A stretch of DNA of 64,000 nt from Aurifilum marmelostoma (Eukaryota > Ascomycota > Sordariomycetes > Diaporthales > Cryphonectriaceae), in NCBI GenBank assembly GCA_027559495.1, contig JAMXSV010000005.1:1-64000 (forward strand), given 5' to 3'. Position 1 is the stretch's first letter. Every line of letters begins with the position of its first letter. This document shows, piece by piece, positions 23,711-36,962 of the stretch. The translations under genes and the position numbers were made by a program. Below the pieces are notes generated by a model. The model saw only the letters and a list, made by a program, of their open reading frames with translations. It was not told where the DNA came from and ran no database searches.

Positions 23711-26038
23711 TAACGCCTGCTCAGCCGGACAGAACATAACTGGTCTGGATTGGATGATTTCAAATATCGTCGCACGGCTTTTTGGATAAGATGAAATAGA
23801 TCGATCGGGGTAATGATAACATGATCAAGAGGCAATAAGTAGACCGGGTTTCCTCGCGGATTAATACGGACAAGCAGACATTCGAGTGTGCGAATGAGAG
23901 TCCAGGTACAAGACGAGAAGAGCAATGAAAGACTTGGATCAAGACGAAGGAAATGTTATTATACATTCAATATCAAGATATTTCAGTCTTTTAATCATAC
24001 TTCGCCCGCCAGGCTGGTGAGATCGTTCTACCCTGTCTTTATGCAGAACGGATTGATCGGATGTGCCACAGAGCCATAGCTACCCCTGTTTCATGGTCCC
24101 TTTCGTCCTTGGATCATTGTGTACTATGAAACCTCGCTATATCTGCGTCCATGCTGCTTTCGCTGCCTGGCCGCGGTAGACTCGAGTTTCCATGGACCAA
24201 ACGTCAGCTTAATATGTCGCTCGTAATATTGCTGGCCATTGAGCGCAAATACATGGCCAGCCTTTATTCGATGATGTGCGTTCGCATCAGACCGACGGAT
24301 CCGGTTCTGCTGGCTACCTTGCGTTCAACTGGGCTATTGATCAACTTACCAAAGACGTGTTGGTATATGTAAGTAGTTGTCGGGTCAACCAACGTAACTT
24401 CGTGGTTACTCATGAGCAGAGCATGATGACACCGGTACACCACGATAAATCACTGTCGCCATCACTCTGCGGGTGAGTGACACCATGCTGGTGGCGACTC
24501 CACTGATGATATATCAATTCAATGACATCCGGTGCCTTGAAGTCACTTGCAACCTGAAAACCACCGGTAATGGCAGAATGGAAATGTACATGTCAAGCAC
24601 ATCCGAGGCGGCCACGGCCACCGCAGACGTAATTACTCGTCAGCATCTTGTTGATCGGACATCTCGTATAGCAACATATTGAACCACATTCGTCCGATAT
24701 GAGGTACGAGGTAATACAACAAAATGATGAGCCATGCCGCGCACAGAGCAAAGTTGAAGGACAGGCCATTTTGAACCGCCAGACGCATCGCTTTGGATGG
24801 TTGGAAGATCTTTTACAACAGCAACAAGTTTGCGGTTTTTGTCACAACTATCACAGTGACAAATGAGGTGCTGAGCACATACCCTCGTCGGCGCTGCAGT
24901 CAAATTGTATTGGCAATTCGGCTTGGACAAGTTCCGAGGTGGTCTCTCTTCAGGGATCATCACCGAGAAAGGTCGCATGTCACTTTTGCTGTAAGATAAA
25001 TGTGGCCGACAGACCTGCCATCACTCAAAGTTATGTTCCCGGTGTTCATCCAGACTCTTCCAGTGACGAATATGCAAACCCTGAAAGTCATTATTATGGC
25101 GATGAAAACGACGAGCCGTCCTATTATTGGTGGGTTCTTGAAGTTGCCGGTGATTCCATCAGGAGGCGCCTGGCAAAGGATTGCGCAAACGTCCACCCCA
25201 GGGCAAATGTAAGCCAACACCGAGCTCATCATAGACAGACAGGAAAAGAGACCAGTAGAGTAGGACGATGACTACAAATAACATTGCCAAAAATCCCTAA
25301 ATTCAAGAGAGCACAGCAGAGTAGCACCCCGTCGTCTGCATACTTGAATTAGGGGATCATAAATACTGTGCCAGTGCCTGCACATGACAACTTGGGGACC
25401 CTCCATTTGTCAACCTGGCATCATTTTGAACAATGTTGTTCTTTAAATGATATAGAATACACTGAATCCTTGACCAGGGTCGAAATGAAGCGTCTAAGGT
25501 AACTGGGGGCCGAGAGTAGTGGTGAGCCTTGGGGGCGATGGAACGGGGGCGAAGGGTAATTGGCTACTATGCAGTTCAAACATTGACTGCTTGATACAAA
25601 CTGCCTGGATCCCAGCCGAGAAGGGCGCCTGTACTCGTGTGTCTTGCCAGCATGTTTTCTGGACTGGAGCTGAGCAAGTCTTGCTATCAAATCTAACGCA
25701 ACCACTGAGCCCCGAAAGAATGGCAGCCCTCAGCACATGCTGGAGATGTGTGGCTCATATCGCAAGACGTTGTATAACTCAACCCTAACTCTCCTGCAAG
25801 TGCATATGTAGACCAAGCCCGATAGTCATTCTTCGCCACTAAGCTCTCGGGTCGAATCGGGGGAGATACGAGATCACCGGGCATTGTTCTCTCCAGTGCA
25901 AAAGGTTTTCTTCTTCTTCTGATTTATCATTTCTACCTATTGTAAAATTCGTCTACTGGATTTGCGTAGTGCGTCCATAGTGCCGTGCGTTGTCTGTAAC
26001 CATTTTCTCCCAACGTATCCTTTCAATTCTTCCAGAGC
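23711..26038. other. gene-poor region with a membrane-protein fragment
   Basis: No complete gene was found. Pieces of membrane-protein-like coding sequence lie on the minus strand between 25290 and 24630, one listed separately. Confidence 0.45.
24960..25232 (-). pseudogene. fragment like the N-terminus of a Pth11/rhodopsin-like fungal membrane protein
   Basis: The minus-strand frame from ATG 25232 reads APPDGITGNFKNPP and then a hydrophobic helix IIGRLVVFIAIIMTF. Fungal rhodopsin-like integral membrane proteins commonly start with a PPxGxxxNFxNP motif followed directly by the first TM helix. A frame further downstream (about 24790-24631) reads LSFNFALCAAWLIILLYYLVP and ends QQDADE. The region is far too short for the usual seven helices and no splice model joins the pieces, so this is a remnant or a coincidence. 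Confidence 0.3.
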
Positions 26039-27397
26039 CTACTCGGCGTCCAGGGGGCATATTGGTGGCTTGTTGTTGACCTGGATACCACCGCGCTTCT
26101 TCTCATCGCTATCATGGAACGGCAGTGCCCACCCGCCCTCAGACTCGGGCGTAGCCAGCCACAGCCGCAGGAGGTGACGACGGGGCTCTGGTGGGGGGAA
26201 GTCTGTCCAGCACAATGTCAGCTCCAACCTCTGCCCGTCAAGAAGGAAAAGGGGCCAAAAAAGAGGAAAAAAACATACCCTTGTAGGCAGTCCTGGCATG
26301 CAGGACATGTGCATCACTCAAGAACTGGATATCGCCGACCTCCAACACCATGTGCAGTGCCAGCCTCTGGCACGTCTCCTCGAGCACAGTCAGGGCATGG
26401 ACCTGCTCGGGGCTCAGCGGCGGGATGACGCCCTTGTCGCTGAAGCGCGTGAGGGACTTGACAAAGTATGGATCCCACTTGCAGTAGACACGGCCCTTGC
26501 CGCGCGGCTCGAGGAAGAAGACGCTCGTGCGGATCCACTCCTCCTCGCCCTCGCTGACCTCGCCCTTGCGGTCAAAGTACCAGACGGGCTTGGTCAGCAG
26601 TTCTGCCACCTCGGGGGCCTCGCGCCGCAGCGTGTTCCAGACGTGATGCACACTGACAATGTCGCTCTCACCACCCTCCTGCGCGCGGTGACAGCACAGC
26701 AGGCCCACGATGTCGCCCGGGTCCGCGTGGAAGAACTGCCGCGCCGTGGTGCGGTAGATGCGCACCCGGTCGATCTGCTTGGGGTCGTCGCCGACGTCCT
26801 TGACGTGGCCCAGTACGTGGCCCCGGCCGTTTTGGCTGATGAAGTAGCCAAGGTAGGTGCCCAGCCCCATATAGGCGACGGCGTTCTTGTGTGGGCCCCA
26901 CTCCTGTGCCGGGAAGCGCTTGAAGAGGATGAAACCCTTCCCGTTGAGGAGGTCTTCTCGGAGGGTCTGTAGGACCTTGCCCAGCTTGGGCAGTGGGAAG
27001 TTTTCCTAAAAAGAAAGAATGGTCAGACATCGGAGAGGAATGAAAGCCAAGGTGTTGCGCTGAGAAAAGACGAAGAGGTACGTACCTTGGAGATACCGGT
27101 CAGAGGCGTGCCGGACTCGATGAAGCGGTCTGCAGTGTCACTGAGCTCCTGGACCTCGTCGTCCGTAAAAGGGTGCACCCATTTCTCTGGGCTGTTCTCG
27201 TAGTCCTCCTTGACCCACACAGTCGGGCCTGTGATGTGCTCTGGGAACTCGGAGAAGGGCTTAAGCTCATCATAGACAGGTGGGTGCTGGCCCGACGTCC
27301 GGATCCCATCTGGGAAGATGTCCTTGGGCGCACTGTGGTTCTTGATCCGCAGAGAGGCAGGGCTGTTTGCCTCGTCGATGAGTGCTCCTGGCGCCAT
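26039..27397 (-). CDS. TauD/TfdA-like Fe(II)/2-oxoglutarate dioxygenase
   Basis: Three exons, 27397-27086, 27005-26279 and 26202-26039, give 400 residues; introns are 80 and 76 nt with donors GTACGT and GTATGT. The family uses Fe(II), O2 and 2-oxoglutarate to hydroxylate small acids; in bacteria the type member releases sulfite from taurine. The facial triad is visible: HxD in FFHADPGD (His197, Asp199) and the distal His in VLHARTAY (His340), with the Arg two residues on that binds the 2-oxoglutarate carboxylate. No signal peptide, so cytosolic. The N-terminal 100 residues are as in other fungal TauD-domain proteins. The true substrate is unknown; there are no neighbouring sulfur or siderophore genes to help. 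Confidence 0.9.
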
Positions 27398-28682
27398 TGT
27401 ACTGGTATAGTAAAGTTCTGCTCTGTTGGGATTGTTCCGGACCTCGGTTATCGATGATCAGTTGGGCTCACCAATTGAAGCTCTAGACATCTCACCTTTC
27501 TGCTTTTCAGAAATAGAAGGCAATGGGCGATCACGGAGTCCTTATATATGTACATGTATCGCCTCAGAGATATCCCACACCATCCATCATGCGGGGCCCC
27601 CTCCCCCTCCCTCTTCTGCCAGGGGTTGTGTTTGTTATAGGACCGGAGCACGCCTAAGAAGCGTCATGACGTGACTTTGCCATGCTTCGTACCATGATGC
27701 TGGGTACCACTGTACTCTTCGGGGTTACTTAGGCAAAAAGGCCTACACAAAGTAGTGAACGATTGACGAGATTCGATCTGCCGATGGCGTGCTTGTTCCC
27801 GCATGGCCGTTTCTCGGCGTGAGCTTCACTTGTCTGTCCTATCTATTTATCAGCTGTTTCGCCCAGCATATTAGTTCTCGCTCTAGAGATTTTGACTCCA
27901 AGCAATCGGGTACCGGTGCAGCGACGTCAAACCCACACGTTATTGCGTGTTTTCGATTCTCCGTTTCGTGATGACGAGGTGGTCCCGTCAAGATGTCCTA
28001 TCACAGCTCCTGTTCAACGAGATCAGACAGACTCACGCAGACAAACCATGTCGACGGTGCATACCAGATTGTGATATTGCCCTGAATTGGCCATGTACCC
28101 GACAACCGGACGCAACAGCTCTCCTGCATGTTGTTGTTGTATAAGTTAGCACCCAAGTCTTGTCCCCAGACATCCTCGGTCCGGTTCAGAGCCTATCCGT
28201 TGCAAGCCAGTGTACAATCAATCAGCGGGCCCGAAGCGGCCCCACTTTGACTCGTTCCAGGCCACTGTGCCCAGAAGACATCTCCATTGAGCCGACACGT
28301 GAAGAGGAGGATCATAGGCAAAGTAACAGACCATCGAATCATTCGTCAGTATGATAAACTCCGATTTCCAACCAGTATGGATACAGTCGTAATACAACCG
28401 GCATTGGGTGCTCGTCCGCAACAGCAGGTCAAGCCCAGCGGGAAAAAAAAAAAAAAAAAAACACGCCATCCAACACCTTTAGAGATGCAGATACAGCCTC
28501 TGCCTCTCCATCTTGCAAGGTTTCACATCCCAGAAAGACAAAATATTCACAATCAAACTCCTAACCCCTGGATCCCTGCACCATCCTCCTTCTTCTTAGG
28601 TCCACGGAGGCTACGATGTCATCCTCTCGGGGGACAATTTCCTTGGCGACGGTGAAGGGTAAGCTCTGCGGCGGTCCTGATC
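27398..28682. other. intergenic, promoter side of the dioxygenase
   Basis: No gene seen. A run of 19 A lies at 28443-28461. Confidence 0.5.
28443..28461. repeat. poly-A tract A19
   Basis: Nineteen A on the plus strand, in the 3' flank of the kinesin gene. Confidence 0.8.
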
Positions 28683-31600
28683 CTATCGCCATACCACGCT
28701 CGATCGCTTCCCAGGTGGCGCAGGCATCCCGGCGGCGCCTCCGATGGTGATTCTTCTAGCCTGCACATCGATCTTGCTCTTAGCTGCCGGCGCCTTGTCT
28801 GCGAGTGTGGTCCTCGGGCTGACCATGCTGTCGAGCCTCATACTCCCACCCATGTTCATGCGCCTGGCCTGGCCAGCGGTGAAGGCGCGAGCTCCTCCCT
28901 GAGGAGAACACGACATAGGGGGGCTTTTGTGTCGTCCAGCTGCCCGCTCGGTAGATCCACTTCGTCGTCGCTGTCGGGAGATTCCGTTGGTGGACGAGGC
29001 AAGTGGACCGGAGTACGAGGAGGAGACGCGGTGGAGGGAGCGGCGGCGGTCGATGCCACCCGTGGTGCCGACACTAGAGACACGCTTCGCGTTGGAGCTC
29101 GCCGTGCCCCCCATGCTGGATAGACGGTCTCTTCTCTTGGCGAGGTGAAGAGCGGTTCGGAGCTTTGTCGCGTCAATCGTCGAGGTCGATTCGGAGTCAC
29201 TATTCGAAGCGGAAGGCGAGAGGGAGGCGTTGGCGTTCGCAGGGGGAGGGCTGTTTTCATCCAACGGAGTGAGTCTAGGTGGCTTCGGACTTGACCGCAA
29301 GGATCCAGAGGATGGCGGAGAGAGGTTGTTACCCGTTCTGTCCACATCAAGGGATCGAAGTGGAGAGGCCCTGTCGTCCTTGCCTGTTGCTGCCGCGGCT
29401 GCCGCGATATTCAACCGCATCGAGGGGGGCCCTGCTAGAGGTGACGAGCCTCCCTGAGGTGATCGCGACTTGGACAGGAATCCGGCCTGAAATCTGCTGG
29501 GTTTCGATGTCGGAATGTTAGAGGTCTCCGGCAGTACGAGTGAGGGGCTCGAATCCGAGGCCGAATCGTTATTGCTGCTGAGGAGGTACGAAGAAACCGC
29601 CGGCCGAGGTAGGATGGATGTATCTGGCGGCGACGCCGCCGCAGCAGCAGCATGTTGTGGGCTAGGGCTAGGTTCAAGTTTCTTTGGTGTCTTGTCATAG
29701 TCCGCGAGTGTTCCGTCCTCAGTCTCGTCGTCCCGCCAGCGGACGATCCGTTTCGGGGTCGACCTCTTCTTGGCGGGACTGAAGAAGACGCCCTTCTTGG
29801 GGTTGACCACCCTTCGGCGTCGGGGAGACTTGAGGGGAGATGCATGTTCATGGGTGGGCGTGGGCGGCCCAGCAACGAAAGACGGCGGTGGGATTGCCTT
29901 GATGTGGATGCTGGAGCCTTTCTTTCTCTTGGGCGTCCCCCGCTTGGAGGGTGGAAACATCTCAGCTGGCATCATGGAGCCATCTGGCTTGATGACATGA
30001 GATGCTGCCGAGTAGCCCGTCTCAAGCAAGCGCTTGATAATATCCTTTGCCTGCGCGATGGCGTCCTCCTCATCCAGGGCCATCAGATCAGCCATGGAGG
30101 AGATCATCTGAAACTGGGCGCTCAGGAGTGCCTGGATGACAGCCGCATCTGCTCCTTTCTCCTGTTCCAGGACCTGCTGATTCGCCTCGCGTGTGAACTG
30201 GGCCTTCAGAGCTTCGGCCTCACGGGTGAGCGATGCAGCCTCGCCACAGTCGGCGATACCGTCCCCGGATGGGAGCTGTAGAATACTATGTTGCAGGGCG
30301 GAGTCAAGCGCCCGCTCCCAGTTGGAACGTCCCAGCTTCTGGTGGATGTGCTGCCGACTGGATTCGAGCTCCACCAGGATGCCCTGTGCTGTCTTGCGCA
30401 TGGCTGCCAGGTTTGGTGGCATTTCCTCATCTTCCCGTGAGTCACAGACAGCGTCGAAGGCGCCAACCCACGCCGAGAGCATAGCTACCCGACGCTCGAA
30501 CAGCTTCAGCCTCTTCATGGTGTTGATCTTGTCCTGTCTATCAGCCGACGCATTCTCGTAGGCGGCCCGGATGCGCTGGATACCCTCCCGAGAAGCCTGC
30601 TGCCTCTTCTCGATGTTCTTTTTGAACTTGGCAAAAAAGATGCCCTCGGCCTCTTTCTGCTGAGCTTTGAGCTGGTTGATGAGCGCCATCTGCTCGTCAA
30701 TCTTCACCAAAAAGTCCTTGACGTGGCGGTTAACGTTAAACACGTTCCGGGTCACCTTGGTCTGGATATTCTTGGCCCGGTTCGCATATCGCAGGGTGTT
30801 TTGTGTCTCGTCGAAGTGCTCACTCGACGGGCTGACACAGACTATCATGACGGTCTTGCAGTTTCCACCCAGGGAGAACTTGAGCAGTCTCGTGAGCTTG
30901 CTGTTTCGGTATGGCACGTGATTCTTCCTGCGAGCATCACACAGGGCATTGATACAGCTGCCGAGGGCGAGAAGGGACTTGTTGATGTTTGCGCCCTCGA
31001 ACAGTCTCTCGCCCCTGTTCAAGGTCGCACTGGCGCGCTCGCTGCCGGCAAGATCGATGATGCTGAGGGTTGCCATGGTGTGTGGCTCGTTGACGGCGGC
31101 ATTGCGGTCCTTTTGTGCCACGTTAATCTGTAGCACGGCATGTGACCGTGATGATGTCGCGTTTGCAGCAGTTGGAGAGACTGTCCGGTAGGCGTTGCCC
31201 TGAACAATCATGTCCATGACTTCTTGGACGTCTTTGGGACGATGGCTCGTCAGGCCAGCTACCGTCACAGCCTGGTTGGAATCCTCGCGGAGCATGAGAC
31301 CCTGCTTGCTGCCGCCTGGCACCAGCAGATCTCGGATGGTCTCGTTGTAGATCTCGAGGTAGGACAGGGTGACCTCGGTCTGTTTCTCCTCGCTCCGGTC
31401 GGCGATCTTCTCGAACAGTTCTTGCATGGTGAGAAATATAATGCCGGGCTGTTGAGCAGTACCAGTGATGGTGTGCGTCTTGCCACATCCTGTGGCACCG
31501 TAGGCGAAGACCGTAGCATTGTAACCGTCCAGCACGCTATCCAGCAGGTTCTTTGTGGTGGCTTCGTAGACTTCGGTCTGGTTTGCGTTTTCGTCAAAAA

Positions 31601-32162
31601 TGCGGTCGAATGCGAAGACCTGATCCTTGACCTTCTTCCCGGCGACGGGCACGACAGTTCTGGAGAACTTCTGGACAGGGTTATCTTCGGGAGGGTCGAA
31701 TACTCTGTGATGGTTGTCTCGTCAGACAGTTGTGTGTGTGTGAAGAAGCTGCGTAGGATGTCCTGTTGCGCAATACTCACAAGCACCGATCATCCACAAC
31801 TTTGATGATATTTCGAATACCACGCTGGTTCAATTTTGGTGCTGGGGCGGCTGCCAGTGAGCCATCGCCCAGGAACAATGTGCCATCTTCGTTCTTGACC
31901 CTGCCTTGGGTGTCAGTGTCTGCGTCTGTGTGGTTTCACGCCAGAGTGGTGTAGGTCTAGTCGAAGGACGGGATGGATGCGTACAGCTGTGCAGCTTCTC
32001 TGATAGTGAAAGGACGGACTCGAACTGCAGAACGTCAGCATCAGCATGGCCTGCTCAAAGGGGGCAAACCCAATGTGACTTCTCAGGCTGAGGCGATGGC
32101 CGCAGAAAGACAGACGAACCTGCGACAGTAATGGAAGAGGCATTTGGGTCGAAGCCAGCCAT
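28683..32162 (-). CDS. kipB: kinesin-8 motor protein (Kip3/KipB type)
   Basis: Four exons, 32162-32120, 32024-31985, 31900-31781 and 31704-28683, give about 1074 residues; all junctions are GT-AG and keep phase. The motor domain is N-terminal: SSITVAVRVRPF at the start, P-loop AYGATGCGKT (Gly137-Thr144), switch I NATSSRSH, switch II DLAGSE, and the neck after RYANRAKNIQTKV. The P-loop context GATGCGKTHTI and motor-first order are typical of kinesin-8, which walks to microtubule plus ends and shortens them, controlling spindle length and nuclear position. Short coiled-coils follow (KRQQASREGIQRI). The last 400 residues are Ser/Pro/Arg-rich and basic, as in kinesin-8 tails. The two tiny first exons (43 and 40 nt) hold the first 27 residues. 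Confidence 0.92.
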
Positions 32163-33335
32163 CTCGACTCGACTGGGGGCGGTTCAATGTCTCATGGGCT
32201 GACAGCTGGAATGGAACGTGGTCTGTCCTCTCTGGTCCAGCCTCCGGGAGTCGACTCTGGGTTTCGAAGAACGGGGCGAGATGAGCTAGGGACAACAGGA
32301 GTCGAGGAGTCGTCGAATTGAAGCCGTAGAGGGGAAGTTGGGTACTGGATGTACAAACAGATGCTTCTGGCGCATGGACAAGTGAGGGTTGGGTCTGTGA
32401 AAGTGGAAGAGAGACGTCGAGGCTCGCAGCTGGAATGCTCGATCGTTGTTGACAAGAAAGAGTGTATGTGAAAGGGTCAGGAAGGAGCAGGGACCCGAGG
32501 TAGGAGATACGTGACGTCGGGCGCGTTGGCAAGGCTTGCATGCAATGCAGGTCAGTGCTTCCTCTGAGCTGGAGCGTTGAGCTTTTGCATGAAGGCGATG
32601 GAGGGCCCATCTCTCTCTTTCTGCCGTGTCCCAATCTCTCCCATGCTTGCCCAGACTGTGGATCAATATTTTGGAAAGTGGGCCTCGGTTACCCCAGGCA
32701 ACGTTGGCAGGCTGCCGTTCTAGGAGGCTAGCTGCGCAGGGCGCACAAGCGTCGCAGGGGTTCTGAGCAGCTGGCTGGCCCACCCATGCCTGGCCACCCC
32801 AGACACTAGACTCAACGCTGTACGGCCTCCCAAGCACGGACTCGCTCACCCCTGAACTTTCTGTACAGGATGCTATAACACTACCTGTACACAGCCTAGA
32901 TTCAGTGAGATGGTGTTAAAGTGAGGTCGTCTTTGGGGGGTGGTACTGAAAAGGTAAGTACTATATAGTACAGGTACTGCAATACTGATTTGGTATACAC
33001 ACACAACGCATCAGCGGGGACACCGACCACCACTTTGCCTTCCCACAGCCGTCAACCTGCGAGCAATATCTCACCACGTGTGCTTCGGGGGCCCTCTTGT
33101 TCCATCTACACTAGACACAAGCTGCCTTTTGAGGACAAATCATAGGATGAGACATGCTCTCGAAACCCCTTCTCAACACACCTCAACATGTCTTCTCTGG
33201 CCCCACGTCCTGTCCGTTGCCTCACCGCCCTAAGCAGCACCACTGAGGACTATTCACGATGTGGCATGAACTAGAATTGAATTCGGGACTACAGGTCAGC
33301 TGTCTTTCCTTCATCTATGTATAGGCAGTGCCCAT
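32163..33335. other. intergenic, 5' region of the kinesin gene
   Basis: No supported gene. An open frame of about 187 codons (minus, 32849-32286) lacks an ATG at its start and looks non-protein. A CACGTG E-box core lies near 33076. Confidence 0.45.
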
Positions 33336-36300
33336 CTACAAGACACTGGTCCCGTTATAAACGCCTAGCTGATCCTTGCCCATCAGGAAGCTCTGTGGTG
33401 GGCCTAGATAGCTCGGCCTCACACCGCCCAGGTCCACGATGATTTTTTGCACGATGACGCTGGGCATCAACGTCCAGATCCTCAGCGTGTACTCGCCCTC
33501 CTGTGGAACATTGAAGCTCGTCGTTGTCAGCTTCGTCGTCTTGCCCCAGACGCCATCTGCAACCGCATAACCCCAGCCAGAAGGCATGCTTGTGCCGATG
33601 CTGGGCCCAACAGGCGACACCACCGTAACGTTGCTGGGGGTCTCACCCGCGGGGAACAACGCGATGGCATACTGCAGTGGGTTGCCGTCACCCAGGTAGT
33701 TCTGGCTTGGACTGATCCAGACAGTCACGTTGGCCTGGGAGCTGTTGGTGAACAGGTACATCTGGTATTCCAGAGCAGGTGCCTGGTCGGTGGTCAACTT
33801 CTCTGTGTCCTGCGGAACCAAGCCGACTGCATCGCCCGTCCGGGAAAGGCCCTTGAAGGTGTGGTACGTCACGTTGCCTGCAGATGAGCCGTTGCTCACT
33901 GTTGCGCCTGATGAGGCACCTGGCACGATAGCCTGGTAGTTTGGTGCATCGATCGCGACGTGCTTGTCAGACTCAACAAAGCCGGTGGTGAAGCCTGACG
34001 CAGGTACGTGGTTGGACACGGGCACCTGGACCAGCGGAAGCGAATAGGCGTACTTGTCCAGACCACGGCAGCTATTGGTCACGTTGATATTGACAGTCGT
34101 CATGCTCGGTGCAGCAGGGGCATTAGCCCAGTCGACGCTGATATACACGCGAGCATCACCGCTACCATCAGGACTCACGCTGCCAGTGGTCTGCGACAAG
34201 CTGACATAACTGGCAAGAGGCGTTGCGGTCCATGTGCAGTCCTTGGTGCCGCGGGAGAACACCTCGAAGTAGCGCGTGCTCGGGCCATACGGTTCCATCA
34301 CCGGCACCATAAGATTGTTGTCGCTGTTGGTGTGCCATTGGTCATCACCCTGGACCGTCGCGTTCTGCCCCTCGACGCCGATTCCAACGTGACCAGCGAG
34401 CGAGACGCGCTGAGACTGGACGTAGGTCATGGAAGGCAGCGTGTTCCGCATGGGCTGCTGCCAGTAGCCATCGTACCCAACATGCGTCTCTGTTGTGAGG
34501 AAGGTCAGCTAGACAGTCAAGTTCTTCTCTGGCCGTGTAGTGTCTGTCGATAGTGCTTACGATCCAGCATATGCTCCCATTTCCCGTCCAGCATCAAATC
34601 CCAATAACCTGTCAGGTTGGCATCCGCCTCAGACAGCTGAATAACATTCATCATCACATTGTTCGCCGCGTTTCTCTTCTGGCCGGCGTACAGCATGTTC
34701 TTCTCAGCCCCGATATAGATCTGGTTCACAATGCTGCCAGCCTGGATCGGGTGCAAGACCATCTGGAAGAAGGCAGGCTGCTCACTCGCGTCCAAGCTGT
34801 CATGGATGGACTGCGCACGAGACTCGAGATCAGCCCACTGCGCCAAAACTCTGTCGCCCTCGTCGTAGTTAATGACAGAATACGATTGCGGCTCGATAAG
34901 CTCGAATTTCCGGCGGTTAGCCATCATCCCGTACTGAAGCATGATATTCGAGATCTCGGTGGCCGCCTCGGTGGCGAATTCGCGTGCTGCCCATGCTGCT
35001 GCCCATTCTTGAGTGCTGTAGACGTCCCACAGCTCGGCGTCGTAGGCCATATCCATGAAATGGTTGATGGGGATCTCTAGAGGCTTCAGATCGCCCACAT
35101 TGACGATCCATATGCGGTCTGCACCGCGGGCATAGGCCATATGCATCTGATTATTGCACGTTAAGTCACCTCTCCATTTCGCAGACTGAACAGAAAGGGA
35201 AGACACTCTGGAAGCAAGGGAGGGAACTGACCTGCTCAGCCGTTTTGGTCAACTGCACCGTGTTGATCCACTTGTAATCCCTCGGGTCACCGACATAATC
35301 AAAGTGGTAATACACTCCGGCACCACCAGCCCGACTCGTCTCATTACTGAGCGGAAACCGTCTCACGTTGCCCCAGTTGTCGTCGGCCCACAGCAGAGTG
35401 ATATCATCCGGCACCTGTAGGCCTTCGAAAAAGTAATTCTGCACTTCCTTGTACAGACACCACATCTGCGGCACCGTTGAGATGTCGACCCCGTCCAGCC
35501 CCTGGCTGATGATGGTCTGCTGGTTCTGGACCAGCGTCTCCAGCATGCTCACAATCGCGCCCGATCCGAGCCCCTCAATGGCCGTGTCCCCTGTGCCCCT
35601 CATGCCCATCGTCCACAGCGAATTTCGCGCATACGGCTTCGCCCTCTGCACGCCGTATCGGAAGTACTCGTCGATCGTCGCGTTGTTCAGGTTATACGCC
35701 CAGGGGCCCGGGTAGAACTTGCCAAACTCGTTCTGCGCGCGCATCAGCGGCTCCGTGTGCGAACTGCCTAGTACCACCTCGTACGCGTCCGCCAGGGGCT
35801 GGTTCTCGGCAAAGTCGACCTCGAACATGGACGCCCAGACGGTCGGCCAGAGGTAGTTGGCGCGCAGCCGCAGGATGAGCTCCAGCACGTGCGCGTACAT
35901 GTCCGGGCCATACCCGGCCGCGCCGTTGAAGGCGTCGGCAAAATTGGTGGCTACCCAGTTTGTCAGGCCCGGCTGCTCGTCGTTGAGGAACAGGCCGCGG
36001 TACTTGACCGACGGCGGGCCCTGCACCTTGGACGTTTTGGCGGGTACATAAATGGCCTGGTGCCGGCGCGGCGGTGAGTCGGCCCAGAAGTACCATGGGG
36101 ACACACCGATCTGCTCTGAGACGTCGTAGAGGCCGTAGATGGTGCCGCGCGGGTCGGATCCGGCGATGACAAGGGCCTGGGAGACGCCTGGGGCAGGGTT
36201 GGCCACGAGCTGGGAGAGGAAGGACTCCCACTTGCCCGTGATTGCAGATGCGTCGAGGGCACCTTTAGTGATGAGGCCGTCAATGAGGGTACTGTTGCCG

Positions 36301-36853
36301 ATGGTGCCTGCTATGATGACCACTGAGGAGGGCGAGGCCGCCGAGTAGGCCGGACCAGTGAAGTGTTCTGGTGCTGTGGTGGTGTACTGGGATTTTGTTG
36401 GTCAGCCAGAGGGGATGTTTCACTGATGTTTGCAGGCCGGAGTCTGTCTCTTACAAAAGTGTTGTTCCTGTTGTTCACAGGGTTAAAACTGTACACAGCT
36501 GCTGCAGAGCCACCACTTGTGCTGCTATTGTTGGCTCCAGAAGCCGAGTCGACGTAGGTAGCGTTCGAGGCGCCGCTCAGCCTCGATCCAGTGCTGAGGG
36601 TATAATTCGTCCCAGTCACCCTGCCGAAGTCCATGGCCAGGTCACCGGCGGCCCTGATCACGCCCCAGTAGTCATTCTCCGAGACAATGATCTGACCTCC
36701 TGTGGATAGGGATCCTCCCGCGATCTGGAAGTCGCCAACAGAGCCATTGAATGCCACCACGGGTTTCTGACCCAGTGCATTCACGAGGCCCGTGGCAGTC
36801 GAGAGCAAGAAGATGGAGACAAACTTCTTCATCTTGAGGGGTACTCGCTTCAT
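33336..36853 (-). CDS. secreted GH115 xylan alpha-1,2-glucuronidase
   Basis: Four exons, 36853-36455, 36386-35232, 35146-34561 and 34489-33336, give 1097 residues, as expected for fungal GH115. The family removes 4-O-methyl-glucuronic acid side chains from glucuronoxylan, including internal ones. A signal peptide is clear from the second Met (MKKFVSIFLLSTATG, residue 8), so either Met may start translation. GH115 hallmarks include IIAGTIGNSTLID, the DPRGTIYGLYDVSEQIGVSPW block, RGLFLNDEQPGLTNW, LRANYLWPTVW, EPLMRAQNEFGKF and LLWADDNWGNVRR. The C-terminal part (about 720-1097) is beta-rich and Asn/Ser-rich. It acts outside the cell on hemicellulose. It is in the same orientation as the LDI-like gene upstream. 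Confidence 0.95.
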
Positions 36854-36935
36854 GGACGCAAGCGCGAGAAGACCTCACACGGATATTCGATCCCGTGACG
36901 GGCGTGTCAAGCTTCGTGGTGAGAGATATGTATAG

Positions 36936-36962
36936 TGTTATATACATATATGTATATATATC
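36936..36962 (-). promoter_or_regulatory. TA-rich TATA region of the GH115 gene
   Basis: An alternating TATA/CATATATG stretch lies about 85-110 nt upstream of the GH115 start, in the position expected for a TATA element. It reads similarly on both strands. Confidence 0.4.

Noticed and set aside
32286..32849. 187-codon minus-strand frame upstream of the kinesin
   Set aside because: No ATG at its start and no family resemblance; probably 5' leader or promoter.
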